The notes beneath the pieces are model-generated. The model saw only the letters and a program-made list of their open reading frames with translations, had not been told where the DNA came from and did no database searches. From NCBI GenBank assembly GCA_027494035.1, contig JAOSJQ010000001.1, forward strand, positions 3,348,001-3,412,000: DNA of 64,000 nt, in the 5' to 3' direction. The translations under genes were made by a program, and so were the position numbers. This stretch comes from UTCFX2 sp002050125. Its GTDB lineage: Bacteria > Chloroflexota > Anaerolineae > Anaerolineales > UBA4823. The first letter of the stretch is position 1; each line of letters opens with the position of its first letter. Positions 9,623 to 19,670 of the stretch are shown in pieces.

Positions 9623-9955
9623 ATGGTTCGTATAAGACTGCGCAAGGTCGGCGCCAAACGCCAGCCCAGCTATCGCATTGTTGCGGCGGATAAAGAATCG
9701 CCCCGCGATGGTCGGTTTATCGAAATCCTGGGCTTCTACAACCCGCGTACCGATCCAGCCACCATCAACGTCAAAGAAGACCGGGTCTACGATTGGCTTT
9801 CAAAAGGCGCTCAGCCAAGCGAATCGGTCACTCAGGTTTTTCGCAGCGCCGGAACGCTCGAGCGGTACGAGCGCTATAAGCAAGGGGAATCGGTTGAAGT
9901 CTTGATGCAAGAAGCCGCTCAGGCTGAAGCCGCTCGAACCGACAAGATAAAATAG
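9623..9955 (+). CDS. rpsP: 30S ribosomal protein S16
   Basis: A 110-residue protein starting MVRIRLRKVGAKRQPSYR, the invariant S16 N-terminus, followed by DGRFIEILGFYNPR. It binds 16S rRNA early in 30S assembly. A clear GAAGGAG ribosome site lies 8 bp before ATG 9623. The C-terminal extension is Glu/Ala-rich and a little longer than in E. coli. It sits between ffh and khpA as in most bacteria. Confidence 0.98.
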   Translation: MVRIRLRKVGAKRQPSYRIVAADKESPRDGRFIEILGFYNPRTDPATINVKEDRVYDWLSKGAQPSESVTQVFRSAGTLERYERYKQGESVEVLMQEAAQAEAARTDKIK

Positions 9956-9991
9956 TCGATTCCCAGCTTTAAGATTCCCCGGGAGGGACCA

Positions 9992-10228
9992 ATGGACGAT
10001 TTAATCGCATATATCGCCACATCCCTGGTAGATGACCCAACCCAGGTTGAAGTCAAAACCCTTCGGCGCGGCGCCCAGGTAATTTATTCCCTGCACGTCG
10101 CCAAAGAAGATATGGGGCGGATCATCGGAAAATCAGGGCGTGTTGCTGGCGCGATGCGCACTCTGCTGCGGGTTGCAGCCGCCCAGGAGGGAAAACGCGC
10201 CATCCTGGAGATCGCTGAGCCCGACTAA
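9992..10228 (+). CDS. khpA: KH-domain RNA-binding protein KhpA
   Basis: A 78-residue single KH domain. The RNA-binding GxxG loop is visible as RIIGKSGRVAGA (about 46-57), and the tail ALLEIAEP-like segment matches the YlqC/KhpA family. KhpA works with KhpB on RNA and cell-size control in Gram-positives. The ribosome site GGGAGG precedes ATG 9992. Position between rpsP and rimM is typical. Confidence 0.93.
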   Translation: MDDLIAYIATSLVDDPTQVEVKTLRRGAQVIYSLHVAKEDMGRIIGKSGRVAGAMRTLLRVAAAQEGKRAILEIAEPD

Positions 10229-10234
10229 CGCCGC

Positions 10235-10813
10235 ATGCCTAGAAACAAGAGGTTGTTGGAATTTTCTCAGCCTGCAGGCTCGCCTCCCTCGGGCGAGCCT
10301 GTATTCTTGGCTGTTGGACGGCTCCTCAGCCCACACGGCTTAAATGGGGAAATTCAAATGGAAATTCTGAGTGATTTCCCTGAACGTTTAAAGCCAGGGC
10401 GAATGCTTTACCTGGGTGATGACCGCCTGCCGTTGGAGGTTCGCGGCCGTCGCGGACATTCACGCGGGTTTCTGATTGCATTCACCGGATATGACAATCC
10501 AGAGTCAGTCAAGGAAATGCGTGGACAATACCTGTATACCCAGGCGGACGACTTGCCCGAACTCCCAAAGGGCGAGTTCTATCATCACCAAATCCTGGGT
10601 CTGCGCGTGAAAAGCGATGCCGGTCAAGAATTGGGCACAGTTGTTGGAATCTTGGAGACGGGGGCGAACGATGTTTTTGTCGTCCAATCTCAGGATGGTT
10701 CCGAAATCTTGCTCCCAAATATCCGTTCCATTGTGCTGGAGATCGATCCTGACCGGCATGAAATGACAGTCCATCTGCTTCCGGGGTTGGTTCCCGAAAA
10801 ACCGGCAAACTGA
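10235..10813 (+). CDS. rimM: Ribosome maturation factor RimM
   Basis: A 192-residue protein that binds S19 and helps mature the 30S head. The N-terminal RimM beta-barrel starts at about 25 (AVGRLLSPHGLNGEIQMEI), and the C-terminal PRC barrel runs from about 100 (PKGEFYHHQILGLRV ... VLLPNIRSIVLEID-like). The N-terminus is about 20 residues longer than usual, so a later start is possible. trmD, which usually follows rimM, is missing here; dprA comes next. Confidence 0.93.
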   Translation: MPRNKRLLEFSQPAGSPPSGEPVFLAVGRLLSPHGLNGEIQMEILSDFPERLKPGRMLYLGDDRLPLEVRGRRGHSRGFLIAFTGYDNPESVKEMRGQYLYTQADDLPELPKGEFYHHQILGLRVKSDAGQELGTVVGILETGANDVFVVQSQDGSEILLPNIRSIVLEIDPDRHEMTVHLLPGLVPEKPAN

Positions 10814-10851
10814 TTTGCCGTTTGTGAATTCCACACTTCGACGAACAAACG

Positions 10852-11967
10852 ATGGCTGACGAACGTAAGTATTGGGTTGGGCTAACTCTGGTCAAAGGGA
10901 TCGGATCGGTGCGGATGGGTTCGCTGCTCAACTGGTTTGGCGCCGCCGAATCTGCCTGGCTGGCTTCGCTCGAGGATTTAAAATCAGCCGGTTTGAGCCC
11001 CAGGCTTGCCGAAAGCCTAATCCAGGTGCGATCCTCGGATCTGCTCGAAAAAACCTGGGAACAGATCCACAAGGAGGACATCGGCATCTTAACCTGGGAT
11101 GACGCGGATTATCCAAGACGGCTGAAGGAAATCGACCAACCGCCTCCGGTGATATATTATCGCGGCAAACTATCCGCTGAGGATCAATGGGCGGTGGCAG
11201 TTGTCGGCACACGGCGTGTAACCGCCTATGGCCGGCAGGTCGCCGATGAAATTGGAAGCGAGCTTGCCAGGCACGGGGTTACCGTAGTCAGCGGGCTGGC
11301 GCGCGGGGTTGATTCGATTGCCCACCAGGCGTGCTTGAAGAGCGGCGGGCGGACGATCGCCGTGCTTGGGAGCGGGGTTGACCAGATTTACCCGCCGGAG
11401 CACAAGAGATTAGCTGAGAATATTATCGAAAATGGGGCGGTGATCAGCGATTATCCTCCCGGGGCTCTCCCTGAAGCAGCCAATTTTCCGCCGCGCAACC
11501 GCATTATTTCTGCATTGTCGCAAGCTGTGGTGGTTGTCGAGGCAAGCGAAAAGAGCGGCGCTTTGATCACAGCCGCGTTCGCCGCTCAGCAGGGGCGTGA
11601 AGTTTTCGCGGTTCCAGGGTACCTTTACGCGCCGCAAAGCGTTGGGGCAAATCGGCTGATTGAAAGCGGGGCGCGCATCTATACTGGAATTAGCAGCCTC
11701 TTGGACGCGCTCAACTTGGAGCACACCGACCAGTACAAATCCGCCCGAGCAGTCCTGCCAACCGACGCTACCGAAGCCGCCCTCTATTCGCTGCTTGGAC
11801 GTGAGCCGCTGCACGTCGATGAAATTCAGTTGCAGACCAGCCTCCCTATCGAACAGGTCTCATCCGCGTTGACAATGATGGAGTTGAAGGGGTTGGTCCG
11901 CCAGGTCGGCACGATGCGTTACATTGCCATTTATGAAACAAGCCCTGAATATACAATCGAAGAATGA
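10852..11967 (+). CDS. dprA: DNA-processing protein DprA/Smf
   Basis: A 371-residue protein that loads RecA onto incoming ssDNA during transformation. An N-terminal helical (HhH-like) domain is followed by the Rossmann core at about 105-290 (AVVGTRRVTAYG, VVSGLARGVDSIAH, GSGVDQIYPPEH, FPPRNRIISALS, SGALITAAFA). A C-terminal winged helix (about 305-360: LHVDEIQLQTSLPIEQVS) ends the protein. Starts at ATG 10852, 38 bp after rimM. DprA is also widespread in bacteria not known to be competent. Confidence 0.95.
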   Translation: MADERKYWVGLTLVKGIGSVRMGSLLNWFGAAESAWLASLEDLKSAGLSPRLAESLIQVRSSDLLEKTWEQIHKEDIGILTWDDADYPRRLKEIDQPPPVIYYRGKLSAEDQWAVAVVGTRRVTAYGRQVADEIGSELARHGVTVVSGLARGVDSIAHQACLKSGGRTIAVLGSGVDQIYPPEHKRLAENIIENGAVISDYPPGALPEAANFPPRNRIISALSQAVVVVEASEKSGALITAAFAAQQGREVFAVPGYLYAPQSVGANRLIESGARIYTGISSLLDALNLEHTDQYKSARAVLPTDATEAALYSLLGREPLHVDEIQLQTSLPIEQVSSALTMMELKGLVRQVGTMRYIAIYETSPEYTIEE

Positions 11968-12046
11968 ATTTCAAAAACCAAATGAGTTGCCATTATTATA
12001 AATTTCTTGAAAACATCCATGGGGTTTCTGGAATGGAGGTTTATCT

Positions 12047-14374
12047 GTGGAAGCCTATTGTGTAAAATGCAAAACCAAACGCGAAATACAAGCGCCCGAG
12101 CCTACTTATACGCGCACCGGAACGCCTGCCACGCGCGGCGTCTGTCCGGTGTGCAGCACGCGCATGACTCTGATGGGTCGAACCGACGCTCACGCCAACC
12201 TGGCGCCGCCGAGCCCCGAATCGCGCAAGAAGGTGCGGTCAGGCAAACTCGTCATCGTCGAATCGCCCGCCAAAGCGCGCACAGTCGGACGCTTTCTGGG
12301 AAAGGAGTATACGGTGAAGGCTTCAATCGGGCACGTGCGAGACTTGCTCCGCTCGCAGCTCTCGGTTGACGTGGAAAACGATTTTCAGCCCAAGTACCGG
12401 GTGCCAAACGAAAAACGCCCCGTGGTCAAGGAATTGAAATCGCTTGCAAAAACCGCTCAGGAAATCTACCTTGCAACTGACCCCGACCGCGAAGGGGAAG
12501 CCATCGCCTGGCATCTGATGGAATCGGCTGAAATCGACCCGAAGCTGACACAGCGCGTGGTGTTCCACGAAATTACCGAACCCGCGGTTGCCGAAGCATT
12601 TGCGCACACCCGCCAAATTAATAAGCGTCTGGTGGACGCCCAACAAGCCAGGCGGATTTTGGATCGGTTGGTCGGCTATAACTTGAGCCCGTTACTTTGG
12701 CGTAAAGTAAGAAGCCGGCTTTCGGCGGGGCGCGTGCAGTCGGTTGCCTTGCGCCTTATTGTGGAGCGCGAACGTGAAATTGACGCTTTCAACCCAGTCG
12801 AATACTGGTCGATCGGAGCAGAATTTCGCCCCGAGGGCGTCAACCAAACATTCCTGGCAAAGTTGAACAAGATCGATGATGACGAGCCGGCGCTGAATAG
12901 CGAGGCAGACGTCACCCCGATCTTAGAATCACTCGAAAAAGCAGACTATCTCATCACAAGAATAAAACGGGGCGAACGCAAACGCAATCCTACCGCGCCG
13001 TTTATCACCAGTACGCTTCAACAAGAAGCATCACGCAAGCTGGGCTACTCCGCTCGCAGAACGATGGCGCTCGCACAACAGTTGTACGAGGGGATCGATA
13101 TCGGCGAGGGCGGCGCAGTCGGCTTGATCACCTACATGCGCACCGATTCGACCAATATCTCTCAGATCGCCCAGGATGAGGCGCGTCAGTTTATCCGCGA
13201 GCGTTATGGCGCAGGGTTTCTGCCGCAAGAAGCTCCAAAATATAAGACCAAAGTCGCCGGCGCGCAAGAGGCTCACGAAGCTATTCGCCCGACTTCGGTT
13301 TTACGGCAGCCCGATTCGCTCAAAGAATTCCTGAATCGAGACCAGTACAGGTTATATCAGTTGATCTGGCAGCGGTTTGTCGCTTCACAGATGTCAGCAG
13401 CTATTTTCGACACTTTATCAGTCGATATCACCGGCGAAAACCAGGGTCATACATATCTTTTCCGAGCTTCCAGTTCCACCGTTCGGTTTCAAGGGTTTCT
13501 GATCGTTTATGAAGAATCAAAAGATGAAGATCTGAAAACCGAGGAGGATGAGGAAAATGTGCGCATCCCGCCTGGGCTCGAGGAACGCCAGGTGCAGTAC
13601 TTGCAGCAGTTGACCCCAGAGCAGCACTTTACCCAACCGCCCCCGCGTTATTCCGAAGCGACTTTGGTGCGCACACTGGAGGAAAATGGAATCGGACGCC
13701 CGTCCACCTATGCGCCGATTCTCAACACCCTCCAACAGCGTGGATACGTGCTACGAGAGGGCAAAAAGCTCTCCCCTACCGAAACCGGAATACTGGTGAA
13801 CGATCTGTTAATCGAGCATTTTCCGGAAATCCTCAACGTGGATTTCACCGCCGGTATGGAAGAAAACCTCGATCGCATCGCCTCCGGTGAATTGCCATGG
13901 GTCGAAGTCATCCGCGACTTTTACGGTCCGTTTGCGGTGCAGGTTGAATCCGCTGAGCAAAAAATGCCCGAATTGAACATGGGACCCGAGCCGATCGGGC
14001 GCGCCTGCCCCGAATGCGGGCACGAGCTGGCCATCCGCTGGGGACGTTACGGCAAGTTTATCAGTTGCAGTAACTTCCCGGAATGCCGCTACACCGAGGC
14101 CTGGCTGGAAAAGATCGGCGTCAAGTGCCCCAAAGATGGCGGAGAGATCGTAGAGCGGAAAACCCGCAAGGGCAGAACTTTTTACGGCTGCGCCAACTAC
14201 CCCAACTGCGACTTCACCTCCTGGAAGCTGCCGCTGCCGCGCCCCTGTCCACAGTGTGGAGGCCTCCTGGTCGTCGCAGATAAGCAAAATGCGCAGTGTC
14301 TCAACTGTGAAGAGCGGTTTACATTGGATGAGGTCTCTGTTGATGAGGTAACTCAAAACGCAAGCACGGCATGA
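12047..14374 (+). CDS. topA: DNA topoisomerase I with N-terminal zinc-binding (DUF5679-like) extension
   Basis: Type IA topoisomerase that relaxes negative supercoils. The start is GTG 12047 with GGAGG 8 bp upstream. Residues 1-45 form a Cys4 zinc-ribbon (CVKCKTKREI ... CPVCSTRM) resembling the stand-alone DUF5679 protein, fused ahead of the enzyme. TOPRIM begins at about 67 (LVIVESPAKARTVGRFLG); the DxDxE site is ATDPDREGEAIAWH. The catalytic Tyr is Y363 in LITYMRTDST. Three C-terminal zinc ribbons follow (CPECGHEL, CPKDGGEI, CPQCGGLL). At 775 residues it is of normal length. Confidence 0.97.
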   Translation: MEAYCVKCKTKREIQAPEPTYTRTGTPATRGVCPVCSTRMTLMGRTDAHANLAPPSPESRKKVRSGKLVIVESPAKARTVGRFLGKEYTVKASIGHVRDLLRSQLSVDVENDFQPKYRVPNEKRPVVKELKSLAKTAQEIYLATDPDREGEAIAWHLMESAEIDPKLTQRVVFHEITEPAVAEAFAHTRQINKRLVDAQQARRILDRLVGYNLSPLLWRKVRSRLSAGRVQSVALRLIVEREREIDAFNPVEYWSIGAEFRPEGVNQTFLAKLNKIDDDEPALNSEADVTPILESLEKADYLITRIKRGERKRNPTAPFITSTLQQEASRKLGYSARRTMALAQQLYEGIDIGEGGAVGLITYMRTDSTNISQIAQDEARQFIRERYGAGFLPQEAPKYKTKVAGAQEAHEAIRPTSVLRQPDSLKEFLNRDQYRLYQLIWQRFVASQMSAAIFDTLSVDITGENQGHTYLFRASSSTVRFQGFLIVYEESKDEDLKTEEDEENVRIPPGLEERQVQYLQQLTPEQHFTQPPPRYSEATLVRTLEENGIGRPSTYAPILNTLQQRGYVLREGKKLSPTETGILVNDLLIEHFPEILNVDFTAGMEENLDRIASGELPWVEVIRDFYGPFAVQVESAEQKMPELNMGPEPIGRACPECGHELAIRWGRYGKFISCSNFPECRYTEAWLEKIGVKCPKDGGEIVERKTRKGRTFYGCANYPNCDFTSWKLPLPRPCPQCGGLLVVADKQNAQCLNCEERFTLDEVSVDEVTQNASTA

Positions 14375-14530
14375 TTCTTGCAGCTAACAGGATGTTCGTG
14401 AAAAAGGTTGCGGAATTTTGCGCTATAATCTAAAATTGAAACATATGTAGGCAAATGCTTCGTTATGACCCGAATGAGATCCTCTCGCTCTGAGTGAACC
14501 GAAGCATCCTTACGCAACAGGGAGAAACAG

Positions 14531-15532
14531 ATGGACGCAATGCGCGAATATACGAAGAATCCGCTGATTGTTGTGATCGTCGGTTTTGTGGTCGGGGCGA
14601 TCTTCGGTCTGGTAGTTCTGGGCTGGGGGCTTTGGCCCGTGCAGTGGACCAACGCCACGCCTGAGCACCTCAGCGCTGAGTGGCAAGCCGAATATCTGCG
14701 CGCTTCGATTGAAAGCTTCAGCCTCAACCGAGACGCCGCGCAAGCCCTGGCTCGATTCAAAGGATTGGGCGCAGCAGCCGAAAAAACCATGGCTGCGGTT
14801 GAGCAGGATCTGCAAGGGTTAAGCCCGGCTCTAATTACGGACTTTCAGAACGCAGTTGGCGTTACCGCGGCTGCGCCGACAAGTCCGGAAACGACCGCAG
14901 TTCCCGGTAAAGAACAATCCAAGAGCATGCTCCCAGTTTTGCTTGTGGCTCTGTGCGTCCTGTTTCTCGTCCTGGCAGGATTTCTGGCGTATATGTTCCT
15001 GTTTCGCAAACGTCTGGTGCAGTCAGGTCCGCCCACTCCAGCGATGCAGGCAGAAATCGCCCGCAGCCAGGCTGGATACACCGACTACGCTGCCACGGGT
15101 GAAGAAACCCCAATCTCTCAATATATGGCTTCCTACAAGCTGGGCGATGATCTGTTTGACGATTCCTTTAGCATCGACTCCCCATCGGGCGAGTTCCTGG
15201 GAGAGTGCGGCGTGAGCATCTCAGAGACGATTGGGGTCGGCGACCACAAGAAAGTGACCGCTTTCGAAGTGTGGCTGTTTGATAAGAATGACATCCAGAC
15301 GGTCACCAAGGTTCTCATGAGCGCGCATGCTTACAACGATCAGGCTATTCGCCAGCGATTGGAAGCCAAAGGCGAGCCAATTCTCTTGGAGCCGGGCATC
15401 GAAACCGTACTCGAGACGCAGACGCTACAGTTGGTTGCGCGGACAGTCGATATGAGTTACGGAAACGGCGCAATGCCGGACGAGAGTTACTTCAATCATC
15501 TGCTGCTCGAACTGGCAATCTGGTCGAAATAA
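14531..15532 (+). CDS. Two-TM membrane protein of unknown function
   Basis: A 333-residue protein with an N-terminal membrane segment (about 12-33, PLIVVIVGFVVGAIFGLVVL) and a second at about 136-158 (LPVLLVALCVLFLVLAGFLA). The roughly 100-residue loop between them is helical. The cytoplasmic C-terminal domain (about 195-330) is rich in Asp/Glu and beta-strands, with repeated 'ESYFNHLLLELAIW' character at the end. Ribosome site AGGGAGAAAC before ATG 14531; a TATAAT box is at 14424-14429. I do not recognise the family. Confidence 0.7.
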   Translation: MDAMREYTKNPLIVVIVGFVVGAIFGLVVLGWGLWPVQWTNATPEHLSAEWQAEYLRASIESFSLNRDAAQALARFKGLGAAAEKTMAAVEQDLQGLSPALITDFQNAVGVTAAAPTSPETTAVPGKEQSKSMLPVLLVALCVLFLVLAGFLAYMFLFRKRLVQSGPPTPAMQAEIARSQAGYTDYAATGEETPISQYMASYKLGDDLFDDSFSIDSPSGEFLGECGVSISETIGVGDHKKVTAFEVWLFDKNDIQTVTKVLMSAHAYNDQAIRQRLEAKGEPILLEPGIETVLETQTLQLVARTVDMSYGNGAMPDESYFNHLLLELAIWSK

Positions 15533-15593
15533 CCATTACTCAACCAACGGTCTCGTTCTCGTAGCTGTTCTTGTAGAATTATCGTAAAATTAA

Positions 15594-15618
15594 GAGAAAA
15601 AACCGCTCACATGGGCGG
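15594..15618 (-). terminator. Terminator of the mtnA-greA operon
   Basis: On the minus strand, CCGCCC and GAGCGG pair (6 bp, 4-nt loop) and are followed by TTTTTT. It lies about 40 bp past greA. The plus-strand reading has GCTTTCTTT, so it may also stop transcription from the membrane-protein gene. Confidence 0.65.
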
Positions 15619-15655
15619 CTTTCTTTCGTCACTATGTCCGTTATTACGCCGGCGC

Positions 15656-16123
15656 CTATTCTATTTTGACGATCTTATAAACCAATGCGCCTACGGGCGT
15701 CTCCACCGAAACGACATCCCCCACCTTTTTCCCCAGTAACGCCTTACCAACCGGCGACTCGTTTGAAATCTTTCCCTGGCTCGGATCGGTTTCTTTCGCC
15801 CCCACCAGTGAAAACGTCTCCGGTTCGTATCCGTCTTCTTTTACAGTGACCCGGGCGCCAACCTCGACCTGATCGTAACCGGTGGCAGAAGCTTCGACAA
15901 TGATCGCGTATTTCAAAAGATATTCCAATTCTTGGATGCGCCCCTCGAGAAACCCCTGATCCTCTTTCGCTTTTGAGTAATCCGCATTTTCGGAAAGGTC
16001 ACCCTCCTGAATCGCAGCTCTCAACCGTTTTGCCAACGCCTCGCGCTCCACCGTTACCAAATGATGCAATTCGTTCTTCAACCGTTCTGCCCCGTCGGCG
16101 GTCAGGAAATGTTCCTCCGGCAT
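15656..16123 (-). CDS. greA: Transcription elongation factor GreA
   Basis: Rescues backtracked RNA polymerase by stimulating transcript cleavage. The N-terminal coiled coil (about 1-75) carries the acidic tip GDLSENADYSKAKEDQ, and the FKBP-like C-domain carries ISNESPVGKALLGKKVGD. I chose ATG 16123 (MPEEHFLTADGAERL) over ATG 16138 because AAGGA lies 6 bp upstream of it and the length (155) fits GreA. Last gene of the operon, ahead of a terminator. Confidence 0.96.
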   Translation of the reverse strand: MPEEHFLTADGAERLKNELHHLVTVEREALAKRLRAAIQEGDLSENADYSKAKEDQGFLEGRIQELEYLLKYAIIVEASATGYDQVEVGARVTVKEDGYEPETFSLVGAKETDPSQGKISNESPVGKALLGKKVGDVVSVETPVGALVYKIVKIE

Positions 16124-16151
16124 GTTCAGTCCTTCCATTCTCTCGATGTTT

Positions 16152-17303
16152 TCACGGCTTAACGCGTGGATCGAAAATCTTTTGATGTTCTTCGATTGCG
16201 AATCTGTCCGTCATTCCGGCTATATAATCGCAAATCGTCCGCTCTAAGCCGTATAGCTCGATCTGCTCACGCACGTGCATGGGTAAAATTTCCGGCTTCG
16301 ACAGATAAGCCTCGAAAAGCTGCGTGATCACCTGCGCCGCTTTGACTGCCATACGCTCCACCCGGTAATGGCGATAGAGATTGGCGTACAAAAAGTCTTT
16401 CATCTCACGATTACGCCGGTACATGTCTTCGCTAAACGCCATCACGTTGTAGGGAAGGCTCTGTAATTCTTCTACGGACCGCACGTTGCTATCCCTCAAC
16501 CTTTGATGGGTGGTGTGAATGAGATCTGAAACTTCCAACCCAATCATGCGGCGGATCAGCCGGTGGCGCGCCAGGTCGTCCAGGTCAGCACCTCGAATTC
16601 CAACGCTTTCCAACAGAATTTCCCACAGGGTAATCCCGTCCAAGTCGTGCGCGGTGAGCATTCCCGACCTTAGCCCGTCGTCAAGATCATGGGTGGTGTA
16701 CGCCAATTCATCGGCGATGTTGACAATCTGGGCTTCGAGATGCCCCCGCAATTCCGGGTTGTATTCACGCGCGTCCGCGGTATCGTATTCGGATTCGTGT
16801 TTCACAATCCCTTCCCGCACTTCCCAGCTCAAGTTCAAGCCGGGAAATTCGGGATAACGCCGCTCAAGTACGGTGACTATGCGCAACGATTGTTTGTTGT
16901 GATCGAATCCTTCGTGGTCTCGCATCAGCCGCGCCAGCGTCATTTCACCGGAATGACCAAACGCGCTGTGCCCCAGATCGTGCGCCAGGCTGATCGCTTC
17001 GACAAGGTCTTCATTCGCCCCCAGCGCCCGCGCCAGCGCACGCCCGATTTGTGCAACTTCCAGGGTATGCGTGAGTCGGGTGCGGTAATAATCCCCCTCA
17101 TAGTTAATGAAGACCTGTGTCTTATATTCTAACCGGCGAAAAGCCGTTGTATGCAAGATCCGGTCGCGATCGCGCTGAAAAACAGTGCGGTATTCCGGTT
17201 CTTCCTCCTCGTATTTTCTGCCCTGCGAATCTTTCGAAAGACAGGCATAAGGAGCCAGTGTGTTCGCCTCCTGCGCTTCCAAATTCTCGCGTGTTACTAG
17301 CAT
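16152..17303 (-). CDS. dgt: dGTP triphosphohydrolase-like HD-domain protein
   Basis: A 383-residue dNTPase (dNTP to deoxynucleoside plus triphosphate). The HD metal site is complete: RLTHTLEVAQ (H), SLAHDLGHSAFGH (HD plus second H) and NIADELAYTTHDLDDG (D). An N-terminal RDRDRILHTTAFRRLEYKTQVF motif is typical of the dGTPase-like family. Placed 16 bp after ahcY and 28 bp before greA, in an operon centred on adenosine/SAM by-product recycling, consistent with a role in purine pool control. Confidence 0.93.
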   Translation of the reverse strand: MLVTRENLEAQEANTLAPYACLSKDSQGRKYEEEEPEYRTVFQRDRDRILHTTAFRRLEYKTQVFINYEGDYYRTRLTHTLEVAQIGRALARALGANEDLVEAISLAHDLGHSAFGHSGEMTLARLMRDHEGFDHNKQSLRIVTVLERRYPEFPGLNLSWEVREGIVKHESEYDTADAREYNPELRGHLEAQIVNIADELAYTTHDLDDGLRSGMLTAHDLDGITLWEILLESVGIRGADLDDLARHRLIRRMIGLEVSDLIHTTHQRLRDSNVRSVEELQSLPYNVMAFSEDMYRRNREMKDFLYANLYRHYRVERMAVKAAQVITQLFEAYLSKPEILPMHVREQIELYGLERTICDYIAGMTDRFAIEEHQKIFDPRVKP

Positions 17304-17319
17304 CTTAACCCTGTTCGAT

Positions 17320-18603
<1,284 letters not shown>

Positions 18604-18620
18604 TCATGACGAACTCGAAT

Positions 18621-19583
18621 TCACTCTAACAACCCGTCCAGGCTGCCTCGATCGTCAAAATTCTCACGAAATCTAGAAACAAATTCTTGTTGCGTAAACC
18701 GATGACCTTGCGACCCCTTATGCTCAAGGCAATAGGTGGCGCACATCACGCCCATCTGAGCGCACAATTCAAAACCGAACCCATATTTCAAACCGGTCAG
18801 AAATCCGCCGCGAAATGCGTCACCCACGCCGGTAGGGTCCAGCACCATCTTCGGCTGAACGCTAGGCGTCTCGAAAGAGCCCAAGTTCGCGTATACCTCC
18901 ACGCCTCTCTTTCCGCACGTGACGACGACAAATGAATCTGGGCTGTTCCCCAGAACCGCTCCGGCATCGAGCCCGGTCATTTTCTTAATCAAAGCATACT
19001 CATAATCGTTGACGAACATCGCCCAAGCCCCCTCAACGCCGCTCTGTAATTCGTCGCTGGACATGCGCACGATTTGCTGCGAAGGGTCATAGATAAACGG
19101 GATGTTCAATTCGCGGCATTCCTCGCAATAGCGCTGCATCGCGAACGGATCGCTTGGCGAAATCACAACAAGGTCAGGTTTTGGATTCACCGACTTCAAC
19201 GATAGCTCGGCAGAATGCGCCATTGCCCCCGGATAGAAACTGGCAATCTGGGCGTTTGAACGATCCGTGTTGACGAAAAACGAGGCGGTAAACACGCCCG
19301 GAATGACGCGCATACCGGAAGTATCGATCCCCTCTGCCTCAAGCGCATGCCGATATTCTTCGAAATCCTCGCCAACCGCCGCCCACAGCCTTGGGTGGCT
19401 CCCTAACAACGCCATCGTGTAGGCGATATTCGGGGCGATGCCGCCGGGCATTTTTGTCATCGAGTCGACCAAAAAAGAAAGGCTGATCGTTTCCAGACGT
19501 TCGGGTAGAATGTGATCTTTAAAATTGCCCGGAAAAGTCATCAAGTAGTCGAAGGCAACCGATCCGGTCAGGAGAATATCCAT
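18621..19583 (-). CDS. PfkB-family sugar/nucleoside kinase (probable adenosine kinase)
   Basis: About 320 residues, ribokinase fold. Markers are the N-terminal substrate lid (GSVAFDYLMTFPGNFKD), PGGIAPNIAY, and the C-terminal signature DPTGVGDAFRGGFL with the catalytic Asp. The start is ATG 19583 (MDILLTGS), with AAAAGGA 4 bp upstream. The sequence alone does not fix the substrate. Its place between mtnA and ahcY makes adenosine the best guess: it would turn the ahcY product into AMP. Confidence 0.88.
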   Translation of the reverse strand: MDILLTGSVAFDYLMTFPGNFKDHILPERLETISLSFLVDSMTKMPGGIAPNIAYTMALLGSHPRLWAAVGEDFEEYRHALEAEGIDTSGMRVIPGVFTASFFVNTDRSNAQIASFYPGAMAHSAELSLKSVNPKPDLVVISPSDPFAMQRYCEECRELNIPFIYDPSQQIVRMSSDELQSGVEGAWAMFVNDYEYALIKKMTGLDAGAVLGNSPDSFVVVTCGKRGVEVYANLGSFETPSVQPKMVLDPTGVGDAFRGGFLTGLKYGFGFELCAQMGVMCATYCLEHKGSQGHRFTQQEFVSRFRENFDDRGSLDGLLE

Positions 19584-19670
19584 GTTTTCCTTTTGCATGA
19601 TTAAGTCGATGTGCCGCGCACCGATTTTTCAGGAATGCTAGACGCCTGACTGCAAGCACAAGTGTTTATT

